DNA of 64,000 bases from Hormiphora californensis (Eukaryota; Ctenophora; Tentaculata; Cydippida; Pleurobrachiidae). How positions within the stretch are numbered: the first letter of the stretch is position 1; the number at the start of each line of letters is the position of its first letter. Made by a program: the position numbers and the translations under genes. Location of the stretch: contig CM035350.1 of the NCBI GenBank assembly GCA_020137815.1, forward strand, positions 2,627,537 through 2,691,536, in the 5' to 3' direction. Shown piece by piece: positions 53,746 through 64,000 of the stretch. The notes beneath the pieces are model-generated. The model ran no database searches. It was given only the letters and a program-made list of their open reading frames with translations, and was not told the DNA's origin.

Positions 53746-53776
53746 CTATGACACAACTGCCCTCCCTTTTAGGAAG

Positions 53777-56700
53777 ATGAACCAGCAACAGCAGTTTGGT
53801 ATGTATGGCATTCAGCCTCCCGCTCAACTCACACCAGAGCAAATGGCGGCCATGCAGAAGCAACAGCAACTGTTCCTTAAGCAACAACAACAGTACATGG
53901 CCCAACAGCAACAACTACAGAAACAGATGCAGCGGGAGGAACAGAGGAACAGGTTGCGGAACATGAATGTTAGGAGTATGGGAACACCGACATATAACCA
54001 AGCTACACCGGGACCGAGAGTTCAAGGTGTTGGTGGTTACCATGGTTACCCGCAACCAGGTTCATTACCACAGCAACAACCGTCACCTTTTGTGCAGCAG
54101 CAGCAGCAGCAGTTTGTACAGCAGGGAGGAGGGTTCGTGCAGCAACAACCAGCACCATCAACCCCGTATCAGCCGTACCAGGCGGGGTTTCCACCACAAC
54201 AACAGGGCTTCCCACCTCGGCAGCAGGGTTTTAATAACAGCACCTTTTCACCCTCACAGCCGCAATTCACTTCCCCAACTGCTTCCTATCCTCCCAACAA
54301 CATGCAGCCTACATCTCAACCGAACCAAACCTCGTTCTCACATTCAAAGCAACCACCTTTCTCCCAATCTAGCCAAACTCCATTTTCACAACCAAATCAG
54401 CCCTCATTTCCCCCAAGAACGCCTCTAACCAACTCTCATCAACCTGGAACATTCACCCAACAACAGAGTTTCCAACCCCCTCCATTTCCCCAGCCATCAT
54501 CCCAGCCATTTTTCAATTCCGGCAGCACAGTTTCGCAACCCAACTCGACACCTCTTTCCCGACCCCAAATATCGCAACCTGGTTCATTTTCAAGCACCCT
54601 TCTAACACCCTCCCAGCCAAATCAAATGCCATCTCCATCCCAACCTCTTAATAACTCAACTCAAATTACATTCCCGAACGGCTCCTTGATAACGCCATCC
54701 CCTCAACATCCCTTCCCTCCCATCTCATCACAACCGCTTGCACCAATTTCATCACAACCTCTTGCACCAATTTCATCACAACCTCTTGCACCAATTTCAT
54801 CACAACCTCTTGCACCAATTTCATCACAACCACTCACCCCTGTAAAACCTGTAAAATGTGAAGCAACAAGTGATCTTATCAGTGGTTTTGTAGCATCAGC
54901 AGCATCTGAACCATCTTCCACAGGTGGTGGAGTCACATCCCTTTTTGCACCCCAGCCTCCTAATCTTGGGGAGGAGGATGATTTTGGTGATTTTGCAGCT
55001 CCTGTACCATCTGGAATTAACGGTGTGACACCAAACAACCACTTGCCCACTTCCAACAATTCTCTCATCGGTGGTGGGTTCTCAACAGAACCATTTTCCG
55101 CATTCAACAACACTCAATCATCGCTTCCCGATATTACCGCTCCCAAGAAGCAGCCTACATTTACATCTCCTTCGGTTCATCCTCCCGTTATCGAAGATGA
55201 GGATGATTTCGGTGACTTTGCTGGACCAGCTACAGGAACACCTTTCCCCCTGCTGACAAGTCCCCCTACTGCCCCTAGTCCCTCCCCTTCTCTGCAGTCC
55301 AGCTCAGGGACCGAATACATCCCAGGAACTTTAGTGGATGAAAACGCGGATGTGATCCACAGTGTGGAAATGTTTGCTAAACCCATCACCACTCAGAACA
55401 GCCAGACCAAATCTGAGTTTGACAAACTTATTGAGAAATCGTTGAGTGGTAAAGCGACTAAATCAGATCCAAAAGAGCTGTTCAGACCGGTTTCTAAACC
55501 AGCAATTCCATCCATGAAGTCAGATGTAAAAGTATCTGCAAACGCGGCAAATTGGGCCTCCTTGGATCTTGGAGGAGTTTTCGGAACTGAGGAAAAAACT
55601 GAGGAAGATGATTTTGGAGATTTCCTTGCATCGGAAACGAAAGGTCCAATGGCATCTCTTCCTTCAAACTCAGATTCAAATTCAAATGACATTTTCTCAA
55701 TATTTGGTTCAACTGAACCACCCAAGACCACAGTCGCTCCAGCGTTTTCTTTCCTTGATGAACCTACCACCAAACCTCAACCAGCCGTTGCCCCGATCTT
55801 GGACATCTTTTCGTCAAACCACGCTCCTCCGAAGACTCCCGATCTATTGGACGGACTATTTTCAGCTGGAGCACCGAAACCGAAAACTATTTCCGAGTCA
55901 TCCGACCAGGCGTGGTCGGATTTCACCTCAACAGCCCCAGTTCAGCCCATCGCATCACACCCTGCTATGCCACTACCACTGATCACTCCGGCTGTCCCTG
56001 GCAAGATCCCCGATTTGTACCAGCAGATAGTACAGTTTTGTGACACTCCCAGTGGTATTATTGATGTTAGTAAAGTGTACGAAGTTATGCTGACGGATTC
56101 CTTCCAGGTCATCGCTCTGCAACCCCTGATGGGTCAATGTAATATGTCTGAGCGACCACGAGCTGCCGATCTGATCGATTTGATTGGTTTGGTAGCGTTG
56201 AAACAGAAGGGGTTCCCTGCCCCCGTCAAAGCCGATATTAATTATCAGAAACTTATCCTACCATCGGTTAATAGCAAGGTCCTAAAATCGGTAAAACTGA
56301 AGAGTGATAAACCGACTTTACTTTCGTTTGTGGAACCCGAGAAAAAAGAACCGAAGTTCAAACCTGTCTTTGATTTTGGTACGTCTGGTACGATTGACTT
56401 TGCAAATGCCCCCTTCGCGGGGGAAGAGAAAAAGTCTGCAGCTGATGCAGAAGATGACGAATGGGGTGATTTTGGAACTGTCGATGATGTCACTAAGAAG
56501 ACCGGGTTTGATACACTTTTCGGGGAATCCGAACCAGTTGATCTGTTTTCCTCAGCCCCAATAATACCACCCTTCTCTTCGTCAGCATCAATAGCCCCCA
56601 AAATCGGAGGACCAATGGTGGCTGCCCCAAAAAGCCGCAAGCCACCCCCGGTAAACTGGGACGAGCCGCCGCCACTTTCTGAGGAGGAGGATGACGATTG

Positions 56701-58207
56701 GGCTGATTTCGCTCACCCTGGCCAGAAGTGGGGGATAGACCATGATGAACTGGACCAGGCTGCCGTGAACAACATTGCTACTAAAAACAGGTGGGGAGAT
56801 GTGAGAAGAGATCAGGCAGGAGCTGCTGGAGACAGGGACTGTATTGATGTGGAGGATGATGATGATGGTACTTGTTCCCGGTTCTTCAAAGATGATGATG
56901 ATGATGTTCCTGTTGTTATGGCAACATCAGCCAGTAATGTTCCTGTTGTTATGGCAACATCAGCCAGTAATGTTCCTGTTGCTACGGAGACTCCTAATGT
57001 AGAGAAGGCACGGAAGGACTTTGATAGCGTTTTGACCCTCGATGAACCTCCCTCTGGAAACCTGTTCACACCTGGTGAGATGGAGATGAAGGCTAATTTC
57101 AGCACAATAACCACTGGGTCATCACCTTTTAAAACAGATTTCGCTGTTCCACCTCCGCCCCTTAAATCGGAGTCAAAACCTAAAAGGGATCTGGATAGGT
57201 TGGCATCACTGGATACAGAGGAAAATAATTTTGATCCTTTTAGTAGTTCTGTTAAAACCTCCGCTGCCTTTGATCCTTTTGAAGATCCCTCAAATGATTT
57301 GGATAGACTCGCCTCTACTGACGATCATACTGAAGAAGTCGGAGAATCTTTCAATCCCTTCGCTGACTTCCAGGAAACTGCTGATGACATCACTGAGCCT
57401 GATAATGAGGAGGCGGCTGGGGAAGATGATGATTTTGGAGATTTCTCAGAATTTCAAGGATCCGAGGAAATGTCAGAAGCTACAGAGGCCTCCAAAACGG
57501 ATTCTTTGGCGCTGAAGAATCTACCCAGCAAAGACTTGGATGGGTTTTGGAACGATATGGTTGATTCTCTCGGTCCCAAGGTTGAAAAACAGGTAGAACC
57601 AGAGCCAGCATTTGACTTTGCCTCATTTTCAGAAGATCCCCAAACTCCAGTCCCTGAACAACAGGTCAGCTATGACGCGTTTAAAGACAACCCTGCCCCG
57701 GCTGCGGATGAGGACAGGCTCGGTGCCTGGAGCAAGTGTCTATCTCTCGTGTTGGCCACCCTCATAACATGTCAATCCAGCCTCTCCAACCCCTCCCAAG
57801 AAGTTCTGAGAGAAGTTGTCGAGAGCGAGAAGGGTCAGACATACCTGACAGCAGTTACAGAAGTGTTCAAAGTAGCGTGTAGGGTCAGTCAGTCAGGATC
57901 TCACGAGGACGGGGTGGTGGAGATCTTCAAGGAGATAAAGCATACCTGGACCCTGGTGAGTGAGGCGCTGGATGGCATTATAGATCTGCCCACTCCGAGG
58001 GAGTTTAACATCCCCGGTGGAAGCAATGAGGTGGAGTGGGATAGGAACTGTGGGATATGTCTGTTGGATACCAAGGGAGATGGAGAGAAGAGTGTCCTTC
58101 AGTATAACCGTATTATGTACCATGTCACTTGTGCTAACTTCTGGCTCAACTCAATAGACGATATGCTACCCAATCTGAATAGAAAACTTGATCAGCCACT
58201 CTTGTAA
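53777..58207 (+). CDS. SYNRG: Gamma-synergin-like AP-1 adaptor-binding protein
   Basis: 1476-residue peripheral membrane-traffic protein; in the known family it binds the gamma-adaptin ear of AP-1 at the trans-Golgi network. The N-terminus is Gln-rich (MNQQQQFGMYG, then a coiled QQQ region to ~residue 60), followed by a low-complexity Pro/Ser/Gln region to ~370 that includes five tandem SSQPLAPI units. Adaptor-ear motifs of the DDFGDF type recur at ~400, 474, 610, 894 (DDEWGDF), 972 (DDDWADF) and 1217. An EH-like domain is at ~745-815 (IPDLYQQIVQFCDTPSGIID). The C-terminal conserved domain ~1310-1476 has the Cys/His cluster CGICLLD..YHVTCANFW typical of synergin. It is a single coding exon. 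The ATG follows the acceptor 'cccttttag' by four bases, so the 5'UTR is probably spliced. Length is close to the vertebrate protein. Confidence 0.9.
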   Translation: MNQQQQFGMYGIQPPAQLTPEQMAAMQKQQQLFLKQQQQYMAQQQQLQKQMQREEQRNRLRNMNVRSMGTPTYNQATPGPRVQGVGGYHGYPQPGSLPQQQPSPFVQQQQQQFVQQGGGFVQQQPAPSTPYQPYQAGFPPQQQGFPPRQQGFNNSTFSPSQPQFTSPTASYPPNNMQPTSQPNQTSFSHSKQPPFSQSSQTPFSQPNQPSFPPRTPLTNSHQPGTFTQQQSFQPPPFPQPSSQPFFNSGSTVSQPNSTPLSRPQISQPGSFSSTLLTPSQPNQMPSPSQPLNNSTQITFPNGSLITPSPQHPFPPISSQPLAPISSQPLAPISSQPLAPISSQPLAPISSQPLTPVKPVKCEATSDLISGFVASAASEPSSTGGGVTSLFAPQPPNLGEEDDFGDFAAPVPSGINGVTPNNHLPTSNNSLIGGGFSTEPFSAFNNTQSSLPDITAPKKQPTFTSPSVHPPVIEDEDDFGDFAGPATGTPFPLLTSPPTAPSPSPSLQSSSGTEYIPGTLVDENADVIHSVEMFAKPITTQNSQTKSEFDKLIEKSLSGKATKSDPKELFRPVSKPAIPSMKSDVKVSANAANWASLDLGGVFGTEEKTEEDDFGDFLASETKGPMASLPSNSDSNSNDIFSIFGSTEPPKTTVAPAFSFLDEPTTKPQPAVAPILDIFSSNHAPPKTPDLLDGLFSAGAPKPKTISESSDQAWSDFTSTAPVQPIASHPAMPLPLITPAVPGKIPDLYQQIVQFCDTPSGIIDVSKVYEVMLTDSFQVIALQPLMGQCNMSERPRAADLIDLIGLVALKQKGFPAPVKADINYQKLILPSVNSKVLKSVKLKSDKPTLLSFVEPEKKEPKFKPVFDFGTSGTIDFANAPFAGEEKKSAADAEDDEWGDFGTVDDVTKKTGFDTLFGESEPVDLFSSAPIIPPFSSSASIAPKIGGPMVAAPKSRKPPPVNWDEPPPLSEEEDDDWADFAHPGQKWGIDHDELDQAAVNNIATKNRWGDVRRDQAGAAGDRDCIDVEDDDDGTCSRFFKDDDDDVPVVMATSASNVPVVMATSASNVPVATETPNVEKARKDFDSVLTLDEPPSGNLFTPGEMEMKANFSTITTGSSPFKTDFAVPPPPLKSESKPKRDLDRLASLDTEENNFDPFSSSVKTSAAFDPFEDPSNDLDRLASTDDHTEEVGESFNPFADFQETADDITEPDNEEAAGEDDDFGDFSEFQGSEEMSEATEASKTDSLALKNLPSKDLDGFWNDMVDSLGPKVEKQVEPEPAFDFASFSEDPQTPVPEQQVSYDAFKDNPAPAADEDRLGAWSKCLSLVLATLITCQSSLSNPSQEVLREVVESEKGQTYLTAVTEVFKVACRVSQSGSHEDGVVEIFKEIKHTWTLVSEALDGIIDLPTPREFNIPGGSNEVEWDRNCGICLLDTKGDGEKSVLQYNRIMYHVTCANFWLNSIDDMLPNLNRKLDQPLL

Positions 58208-58677
58208 CGAATGTATTTAGGTTTTGTTCCTTCGCGTGAAGTCTCTTGATGTTCTCGCCATTTTTTTTTTCTAAGACCTATTCTTCAAATAATCTGGTTT
58301 TGATAAAGTTTTTTTCGTGTGTGGGTTTATTTTCTTTTTCTTCGGTTGACGAATTATGGTTTTCAACCAATATGTTTATGCTACAGTAGAGAAATAATAG
58401 ATAGTTGAATTTTGTTGATTTTAACCACAACCTTTAATTTAGGTGTACTGTGTACGTGTGTACGTGTGTGTTTGGTGTATAAAGCGTTTTTTTGTCGATT
58501 CACTGATCCAAATTTTAGTGTGATTCTGTTCACAGTTCACCAAATCTGTCTTTTTACCTTAAAAAGTGTTTCATTCTAACTCCCTCCTACATCAGCCCCT
58601 AAAAACACCTTCCCATTTTAATCCTCGCTATCTCCCTCTCTCTAGGCATGGCCTATATCCCCCTCTATCCTCTGCAG
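58208..58677. promoter_or_regulatory. Intergenic region between SYNRG-like and ZC3H3
   Basis: The only room for the synergin 3'UTR and the ZC3H3 promoter and first exon. T-rich, with 'gataaagt' at 58302. 'tctctctctag' at 58635-58645 and 'cctctgcag' at 58669-58677 look like 3' splice sites. No TATA box is obvious. Confidence 0.35.
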
Positions 58678-60971
58678 GGAATGTACTGGAGTTACTGGAC
58701 CCAGAGAGCGAGTTTCCTGACAGATACTTTTACTTCCAACCCTCCTATCACATCAACAATATCACCATGAAGGATCTACAAGCCATGGTTCAGTATTCAT
58801 CTGATGCTGATGCTTCCTGTGGATTTGTAACCCTTGACAATTATGAAGAGGATGAACTAATGGCGGCACCTCCTCACCACCCGGCAACCCTACCAACACC
58901 CCTGTTACCAACCCCTGGATCCCGGAAAACCCTCCTACCAACACCACTCCTTAGTCAAAATAGCTCAAAATACAACCCTACAAATAAGGACTACGCTGTT
59001 CGCCTACTCCAACTTGCCCATGGCTATATTACGGATAGTGGGCACATCTCACCCGACGACCTGACTATGGAGGACCTGTTGGAGAAAATGGATCAATATC
59101 TGGCAATACCATTGGCCCAGCGATCAGGGGAGTTGTCGTGGTACCAAGCTGGCAAGTTTACCGAGTACCGGGGCCGGCTGAAGATGAAAATAGAGTTCCG
59201 GGAAATGAACATTGATACCTCGAAACAGAGCTACCAGGAGTGCGTGAGGAAGAAGAAGATTATGGAGGAGTTGGGGGTGAACAAGTTTAATTACGTGAAC
59301 GAGAAGGTAGTTGATGAGATATATGAGAGGAGGAATAGGATGAGAGAGTTCAAGAACAACCTGAAAAAATCACTGGATGTTACTAAAGTTGACTCCAGCA
59401 AGTTGACTGCACATCAGCGGATTCTCCTTTTCAAACGGCACATCAAGTCAAAACAGGACAAAATTGATAACACCAAACCGCTAAAACAACCAACTGCAGC
59501 TGGGGAATTCAATTATGCAATACGGAAACGAAAGAATCCCTTTGTTTATTCTACAACTGCTGCACCCGTTGCTGACTGTAGGTTCTATCTAGCCACTGGA
59601 AAGTGCAAGTTTGGAACTAAATGTATCAGGAAACACGATCCATCTAAACTGCCGGCCAAGCTGAAACAGCAATACGCTAGGAGAATGCCTAAGAGCGCCT
59701 TTAAAGTTAACAACAACAAAAACAACAACTCCGTTCCGTCAACATCCTCTGCTGCTGTACCATCTACATCTGGTGTGGAGAAACAGCAGGTAGTGAAGCA
59801 GCAACCCACCAGAGCTGCAGACTTCAGGTTTATCAGCAACTCAACCCTCGGTCCAAAGAAGGTTGCTCGCAACAAGAAAGCCGTGGATCGGGCTCTAAAA
59901 TGGAAGAGAAGGACAGTTCAACAAAAGCAGAAGGTTGATTGTATGTTTTACATCAGACGGGGTACCTGCCTGTTTGGCGAGGAGTGCAGGAAGAAACATG
60001 ACCCTGAGAAGGTTGCCTTGTGCCGGCGGTACATCTTTTACGGGAAGTGCCCCATTGTTGGCTGCCTCTTCCAACACAGGGTAGGTAGATATATCGCTCC
60101 GTCATTATTATAAACTTGATTCGAGACTCTCGACCACCTTGTCATTAGTTTACCGTTACACACACTATAGTCTCACTTGTTATTTACCCACTCCCTCCCG
60201 CCACAGTGTGTCCCAGAGAAGATGCCCCTGTGCCTCTACTTCTACTGTGGGAAGTGCACCAAGGAGGACTGCCAGTTTCTACATGTCAAACTTAGTACCG
60301 ATGTCCAAGTTTGTGATCGATTCCTCGCGGTACGTGACGTGTGCGTGTTTGCTTTTGGCTACTTTCGTCTTTCATCTAGATTTCTCAATTTTACCCTTAC
60401 CCCCCTTTTTCTCACATTTTATGTAACGCCAGCCCTCTAGTATTATAACAACCGGCCCAATCTACCTTGTACCTTTTAGGGGCACTGTGATCGAGGTAGC
60501 AAGTGTACCAGGAGGCACACCCGGGATTGTGAGATATACTTTGAAACGGGATTCTGCCCCCAGAGACTTGAGTGTCGTCTGGCACACGATCGTGAACTCA
60601 AGAAAAGAGGTACAAGAACTAAGTAGTAAATGATGACAGTTGTTGACCCAAACACTGAACAAGCTAATGTAGTTCTGTGTGTTTCAGAAGTAGAAGTGTT
60701 GGATCAACCTTACTTTGAGGGGGACGACTTTATTCCTGTTGGTGGAGAGCAGGTGAGATATGTTATCCAATTCATTACCTAGCGGACCCTTGTTCTCGTA
60801 CTTTTCATCTCTGCTCTGCTCTCTCGCATGATATTTCTTGTGAGGGAGGGTCAAACAAGTCAAGACCCTTCTTCATTTCATATTTTTCACACTATCACGG
60901 TCGCAGTCGATCTTTCCTTAATCATACCTATATTATAACGAGATCTTGCTAACCAGTTACCATTCTCTCTT

Positions 60972-61070
<99 letters not shown>

Positions 61071-61442
61071 TCTCTCTCGCTCACACACACATACACTCTC
61101 TTCCAATAATATACGTACATTTACCGATCTGTGTACACTCTGCAGGAAATAACGAACGATGATAGCTGGATGGCTCTATCAGGTTTTAATCAGCCACCCC
61201 GGGACAGTGACCAAATCTCCATGATCTCCATGTCTATAGACCAGGAGGAGAGGGAGAGAATGGGAATATCACCCTTTGTAAACAGGAAGCGTCCCCTCCT
61301 GGATGATGATGATAGACCTGGTCCCTCTAATCGTACCACTGAGCCAGGTCCATCTGGGGTCCAGGGGGATATGTTAGTTGTGAAGGAGGAACCAATGGAG
61401 GATGTTACTATCCTAGACTCCTTCGAGGCACGGCCATATTAG
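58678..61442 (+). CDS. ZC3H3: ZC3H3: CCCH zinc-finger mRNA processing/export factor, five exons
   Basis: Exons join in phase: 58678-60080, 60207-60329, 60480-60609, 60688-60752 and 61146-61442 (stop). Five tandem CCCH fingers define the family: CRFYLATGKCKFGTKCIRKH, CMFYIRRGTCLFGEECRKKH, CRRYIFYGKCPIVGCLFQH, CLYFYCGKCTKEDCQFLH, then CDRFLAGHCDRGSKCTRRH with a further CEIYFETGFCPQRLECRLAH. The known protein acts in the nucleus in polyadenylation and mRNA export with CPSF. The N-terminal half is basic and Pro/Ser-rich and is not conserved. The C-terminus is acidic and ends with a VKEEP sumoylation-type motif. The start is uncertain: the frame is open from 58566, but the bases before 58678 look intronic; an in-frame Met is at 58767. 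Intron 4 holds a long (CT)n tract. Confidence 0.85.
60973..61078. repeat. (CT)n microsatellite in the last ZC3H3 intron
   Basis: About 105 bp of almost pure CT, ~65 bp before the acceptor at 61145. Confidence 0.95.
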
Positions 61443-61813
61443 GATGTCCACAGGTAAGGTTTTTAAACGTTTTCCAAGTTTCCAATATTTGTTTGATATT
61501 TGTTTTCACTGTCATAATTACACAACAACGAAATGTGGAAACTCCGTCCAAAATCTGAATATTTATTATAACAGAGAAGATGTTTAAAACAAGAAATATA
61601 TATGCTGTTATAGTACTGAGCAAGCTCAGGAGAGAGAAAGAGACATTCAAAATAAGGGGGATTATGCAACTGGGATACTAAGATTAAAAGAAACTTTCAA
61701 ACAAAACCCATGTGTTTGCTTTTGTCGTGGCGTGTGTGTAATTTTGCAGTGGTCAGTGGTGATACCAATACACTACAAGTTACTGCTTGTACAATTACAC
61801 TGTACAGTGTACA

Positions 61814-61933
<120 letters not shown>

Positions 61934-61983
61934 ATCTCTCCCTATCTTCCTATCACTCACTCTCGCTCCCCATTATAGCATGT

Positions 61984-62662
61984 ATGGGTAAAGCAACAAA
62001 CACAACGACATCCAGACGTTCTACACGACTTGCTAAGGTAAACATAATTTTACATTAACCCCCCCCCTCTGACCCTTCATTTCACTGTCATCCCATTTCA
62101 GAGGGCCTCCTCTTCAGCTAAGTCTAGTGATGAGGATGGAGATGGACCACCTAAACCACCTCCCCTTATCCCCATCGACTCCTCGTAAGTTGTAACCACA
62201 TTCGGCTGCGGAAAACCACCCGGGCGGCTGTCATGCTGCGGTGCTGATTCGGTAGACTGGGTCAGAGTGGCGCGCATTAGTGAAAAGTGCACCATTTCAG
62301 CACTTACTGCGGCAGGCCCCGCGCGCACGCCCTTCTCACACACATCTCAGCTGTGAATATCAATTGGATTACACCAATCTGCAGTGTATGTCTCATGTCG
62401 GGGCAGTACAGCTGTGACGTAATAATGACGTCATCAATTCACAGGTCAGATGATGAAGGCACCAGGACCGAGCGATATAACTGGAGCTGATGAATCTAAC
62501 AAAGGTAAAACACACACTACTAATGGATTGGTAATTAAAACATCAATAAATAATATCACTAATACTCTACCCCCAGATCGTGACTGTTCAATATGTCTGA
62601 TGGACGCTGTTCAGCCTGTCCGAACACCCTGTCGCCACATTTTCTGTTATCTCTGTATCAAG
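61984..62662 (+). CDS. RNF146: RNF146-like RING E3 ligase, first half only
   Basis: Candidate exons: 61984-62037 (MGKATNTTTSRRSTRLAK), 62102-62184 (Ser/Asp-rich, PPKPPPLIPIDSS), 62445-62504 and 62577-62662. The last one encodes CSICLMDAVQPVRTPCRHIFCYLCIK, the first half of a RING very close to RNF146 (Iduna), a poly-ADP-ribose-directed ubiquitin ligase. It ends at a GT donor after LCIK. The second pair of zinc ligands and the WWE domain are not seen before the window end. Exons 2 and 3 do not join in the frame the RING needs: the predicted phase meets TGA at 62485, so a one-base indel near 62470 is suspected. Either the gene continues beyond the window, enclosing PRODH in an intron, or it is truncated. 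Confidence 0.65.
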
Positions 62663-62749
62663 GTCAGTAGAGACGGGTCAAGTAAGACAAGTCAATAGCT
62701 GGGATGTGTACGTGCCATGCGTGGTAAAGGTCAAGTAAATTACCTTCGA

Positions 62750-64000
62750 TCAGTAAGACCCCCCTCTGACCCTCCTCCACAATTCTTGTTTTAACAGATC
62801 CAACTCCCTGGTCTCTCCCAACACTCCTGTGTTCTCCTGTGCCCTCCTGGCTAGATATGGTAGGACGGCCTCCACAGGGCCCCACGCCACCGCTTTGAAC
62901 ACCCTGTACCCCCGGGCACCAAGCTGGAATGTAGTCGGATCACACAGTCCATACAGCTGGCCAAAATGAACTGCTCCCTTGTCCAAACCCTGAACTCGAA
63001 GTGCCTCGATCAGTATCCGTACAGTTTCCTCGTTGTGACTCCCTGCCAACAGGGAGCAGTGTCCCTCCTTAACTAATGGTAGTAGAACCTCTGTTAGGGT
63101 AGTGTTGTATGCCATGTCTGTGTCTGGTTTCGTCTCCTGAACCGGGTCAGGATACCCCATCTCCTCTGCCCGGGCCCGCTCTTGCACCATGTACGCACCC
63201 CTGACCAACTTTACACCCAGTATATAACCATGTGTAACGGCATCACCCGTGTGTTGGAGCACCGTCCCTGGGGTGCGTTTTAGATAGCACTGGTAGGTGT
63301 TCGAGATTAGTGCATCTGTCTTGTTGTACCTTCTCATGAGGTGGAGTGTATAATAATCTATAGCGGGTTGGAGGTATGTCTGCTCCGCGTCTATCATTAT
63401 CCGAACATCCAACTCCCGGGTTTTGTCTCCAATCTGGGAGAGTCTGTCCATCAGCCGTTTACCTGCTGCTTTTATCTCGGGTGTTATCTCTGGCACTGTA
63501 GACAGTTGTACCCGACCCTCCATAACGGCATCCTGTAGGGAGATAAGATCTTTTTTCCCTGCCATTTCTATTTCATGTATTTCTATTTCATGTATTTGTC
63601 CACTCTCATGTAGCTGCCTCACTCTCTCTAAAATCACCGTGACTTGATTTAAAAACTGTGGTGTCGTGAGTCCTGTGATTTTGAAGGACGAATAAGGTCT
63701 GGTATCTGTCACTTCTTTTGAGGATTCCAGCACCTCAAGAATTGTGGTCAGGTTACCATGGCAACCCTCCTCGGTACCTTCATCTGATCCCTCTAGATCC
63801 GCTTCTGCAGAGTAATTCAGTAAAGATTGGACTCCGTGAGATGAGAGCCTCTCCACACACGGTCTCAGCTCACTCACAGTCTCTCCCCCGGCAAACTGTC
63901 CGTAGAAGCTACCCTTCATCACCATTGTGAATATCTTCCGACCCAGAACTCGCCGGCTAATCCTCATGAGTCGCTCTGAGTTTTCCACAAACACGTTGTA
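62750..64000 (-). CDS. PRODH: Proline dehydrogenase (PRODH), N-terminus beyond window
   Basis: Mitochondrial FAD enzyme oxidising proline to pyrroline-5-carboxylate, the first step of proline breakdown. The minus-strand frame is open from the window edge (64000) to the stop near 62750, with ~415 codons and no intron. Conserved blocks in order: RRVLGRKIFTMVMKGSFYGQFAGGE; VDVRIMIDAEQTYLQPAID-type FAD/proline barrel segment; NTYQCYLK; GVKLVRGAYMVQERARAEEMGYPDP; SHNEETVRILIE; HFGQLYGLCD; and the C-terminal VAWGPVEAVLPYLARRAQEN. Human PRODH aligns over its last ~450 residues, with a shorter central insert here. The ~100 N-terminal residues, including the mitochondrial targeting peptide, would lie past 64000. 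It is convergent with, and antisense to, the downstream side of the RNF146-like gene. Confidence 0.93.
   Translation of the reverse strand, partial: YNVFVENSERLMRISRRVLGRKIFTMVMKGSFYGQFAGGETVSELRPCVERLSSHGVQSLLNYSAEADLEGSDEGTEEGCHGNLTTILEVLESSKEVTDTRPYSSFKITGLTTPQFLNQVTVILERVRQLHESGQIHEIEIHEIEMAGKKDLISLQDAVMEGRVQLSTVPEITPEIKAAGKRLMDRLSQIGDKTRELDVRIMIDAEQTYLQPAIDYYTLHLMRRYNKTDALISNTYQCYLKRTPGTVLQHTGDAVTHGYILGVKLVRGAYMVQERARAEEMGYPDPVQETKPDTDMAYNTTLTEVLLPLVKEGHCSLLAGSHNEETVRILIEALRVQGLDKGAVHFGQLYGLCDPTTFQLGARGYRVFKAVAWGPVEAVLPYLARRAQENTGVLGETRELDLLKQELWRRVRGGSY

Noticed and set aside
53047-53914. 200-residue ORFs on both strands (ELGLGTAQGERLGQK and SQDPTPNFCPN types)
   Set aside because: Products of the 49-bp tandem repeat; overlapping open frames on both strands are a repeat effect.

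Overview
This is animal nuclear DNA. Genes are split by spliceosomal introns (GT..AG, mostly 40 bp to 3 kb), intergenic distances are short, and the conserved genes are metazoan: gamma-synergin-like, GPKOW, ZC3H3, RNF146-like, PRODH, a LicD/fukutin-type protein, an SV2/SVOP-like transporter and a semaphorin-like receptor. Long (GA)n/(CT)n tracts, MITEs, Helitron remains and a CR1/L2-like retrotransposon suggest an invertebrate. I cannot name the species.

Layout. 0-2.4 kb: a 0.9 kb palindrome between two direct repeats. 2.4-18.7 kb: a very large imperfect inverted repeat centred near 9.0 kb, each arm holding one broken Helitron Rep/helicase gene; the two arms differ by so many small indels that unpolished fold-back long-read sequence is a serious alternative to a real palindrome. 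18.7-19.9 kb: low-complexity DNA. 19.9-23.3 kb (minus): 3' exons of an unrecognised single-pass membrane protein, with three tandem hairpin-rich ~310 bp units in one intron. 25.2-27.6 kb (minus): an MFS transporter with a frame-disrupted N-terminal third. 28.3-34.3 kb (minus): a nine-exon semaphorin-like transmembrane protein whose introns carry a 21-bp minisatellite, a hAT MITE and a 41-bp tandem repeat that copies a splice acceptor. 34.3-35.9 kb: a duplicated pair of inverted-repeat elements, one able to fold as a four-way cloverleaf. 36.1-36.7 kb: tail of a non-LTR retrotransposon. 36.8-43.4 kb: no gene seen.

43.4-48.2 kb: a non-LTR retrotransposon with a zinc-finger ORF1 and an endonuclease/reverse transcriptase ORF2, interrupted at its 5' side by a 586 bp hAT-like element. 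48.7-64 kb is a gene-dense block, nearly all plus strand: a small membrane protein, a six-exon LicD-family gene, GPKOW, a gamma-synergin-like AP-1 adaptor partner, ZC3H3 and the first half of an RNF146-like RING protein, which runs into PRODH on the minus strand at the window edge.

The genes form no operon-like pathway. GPKOW (splicing) and ZC3H3 (mRNA 3' processing/export) both act on RNA but belong to different complexes. Exon joins were checked by phase. Apparent single-base frame breaks occur in three otherwise conserved genes (MFS, GPKOW, RNF146-like), which suggests residual indel errors in the assembly.
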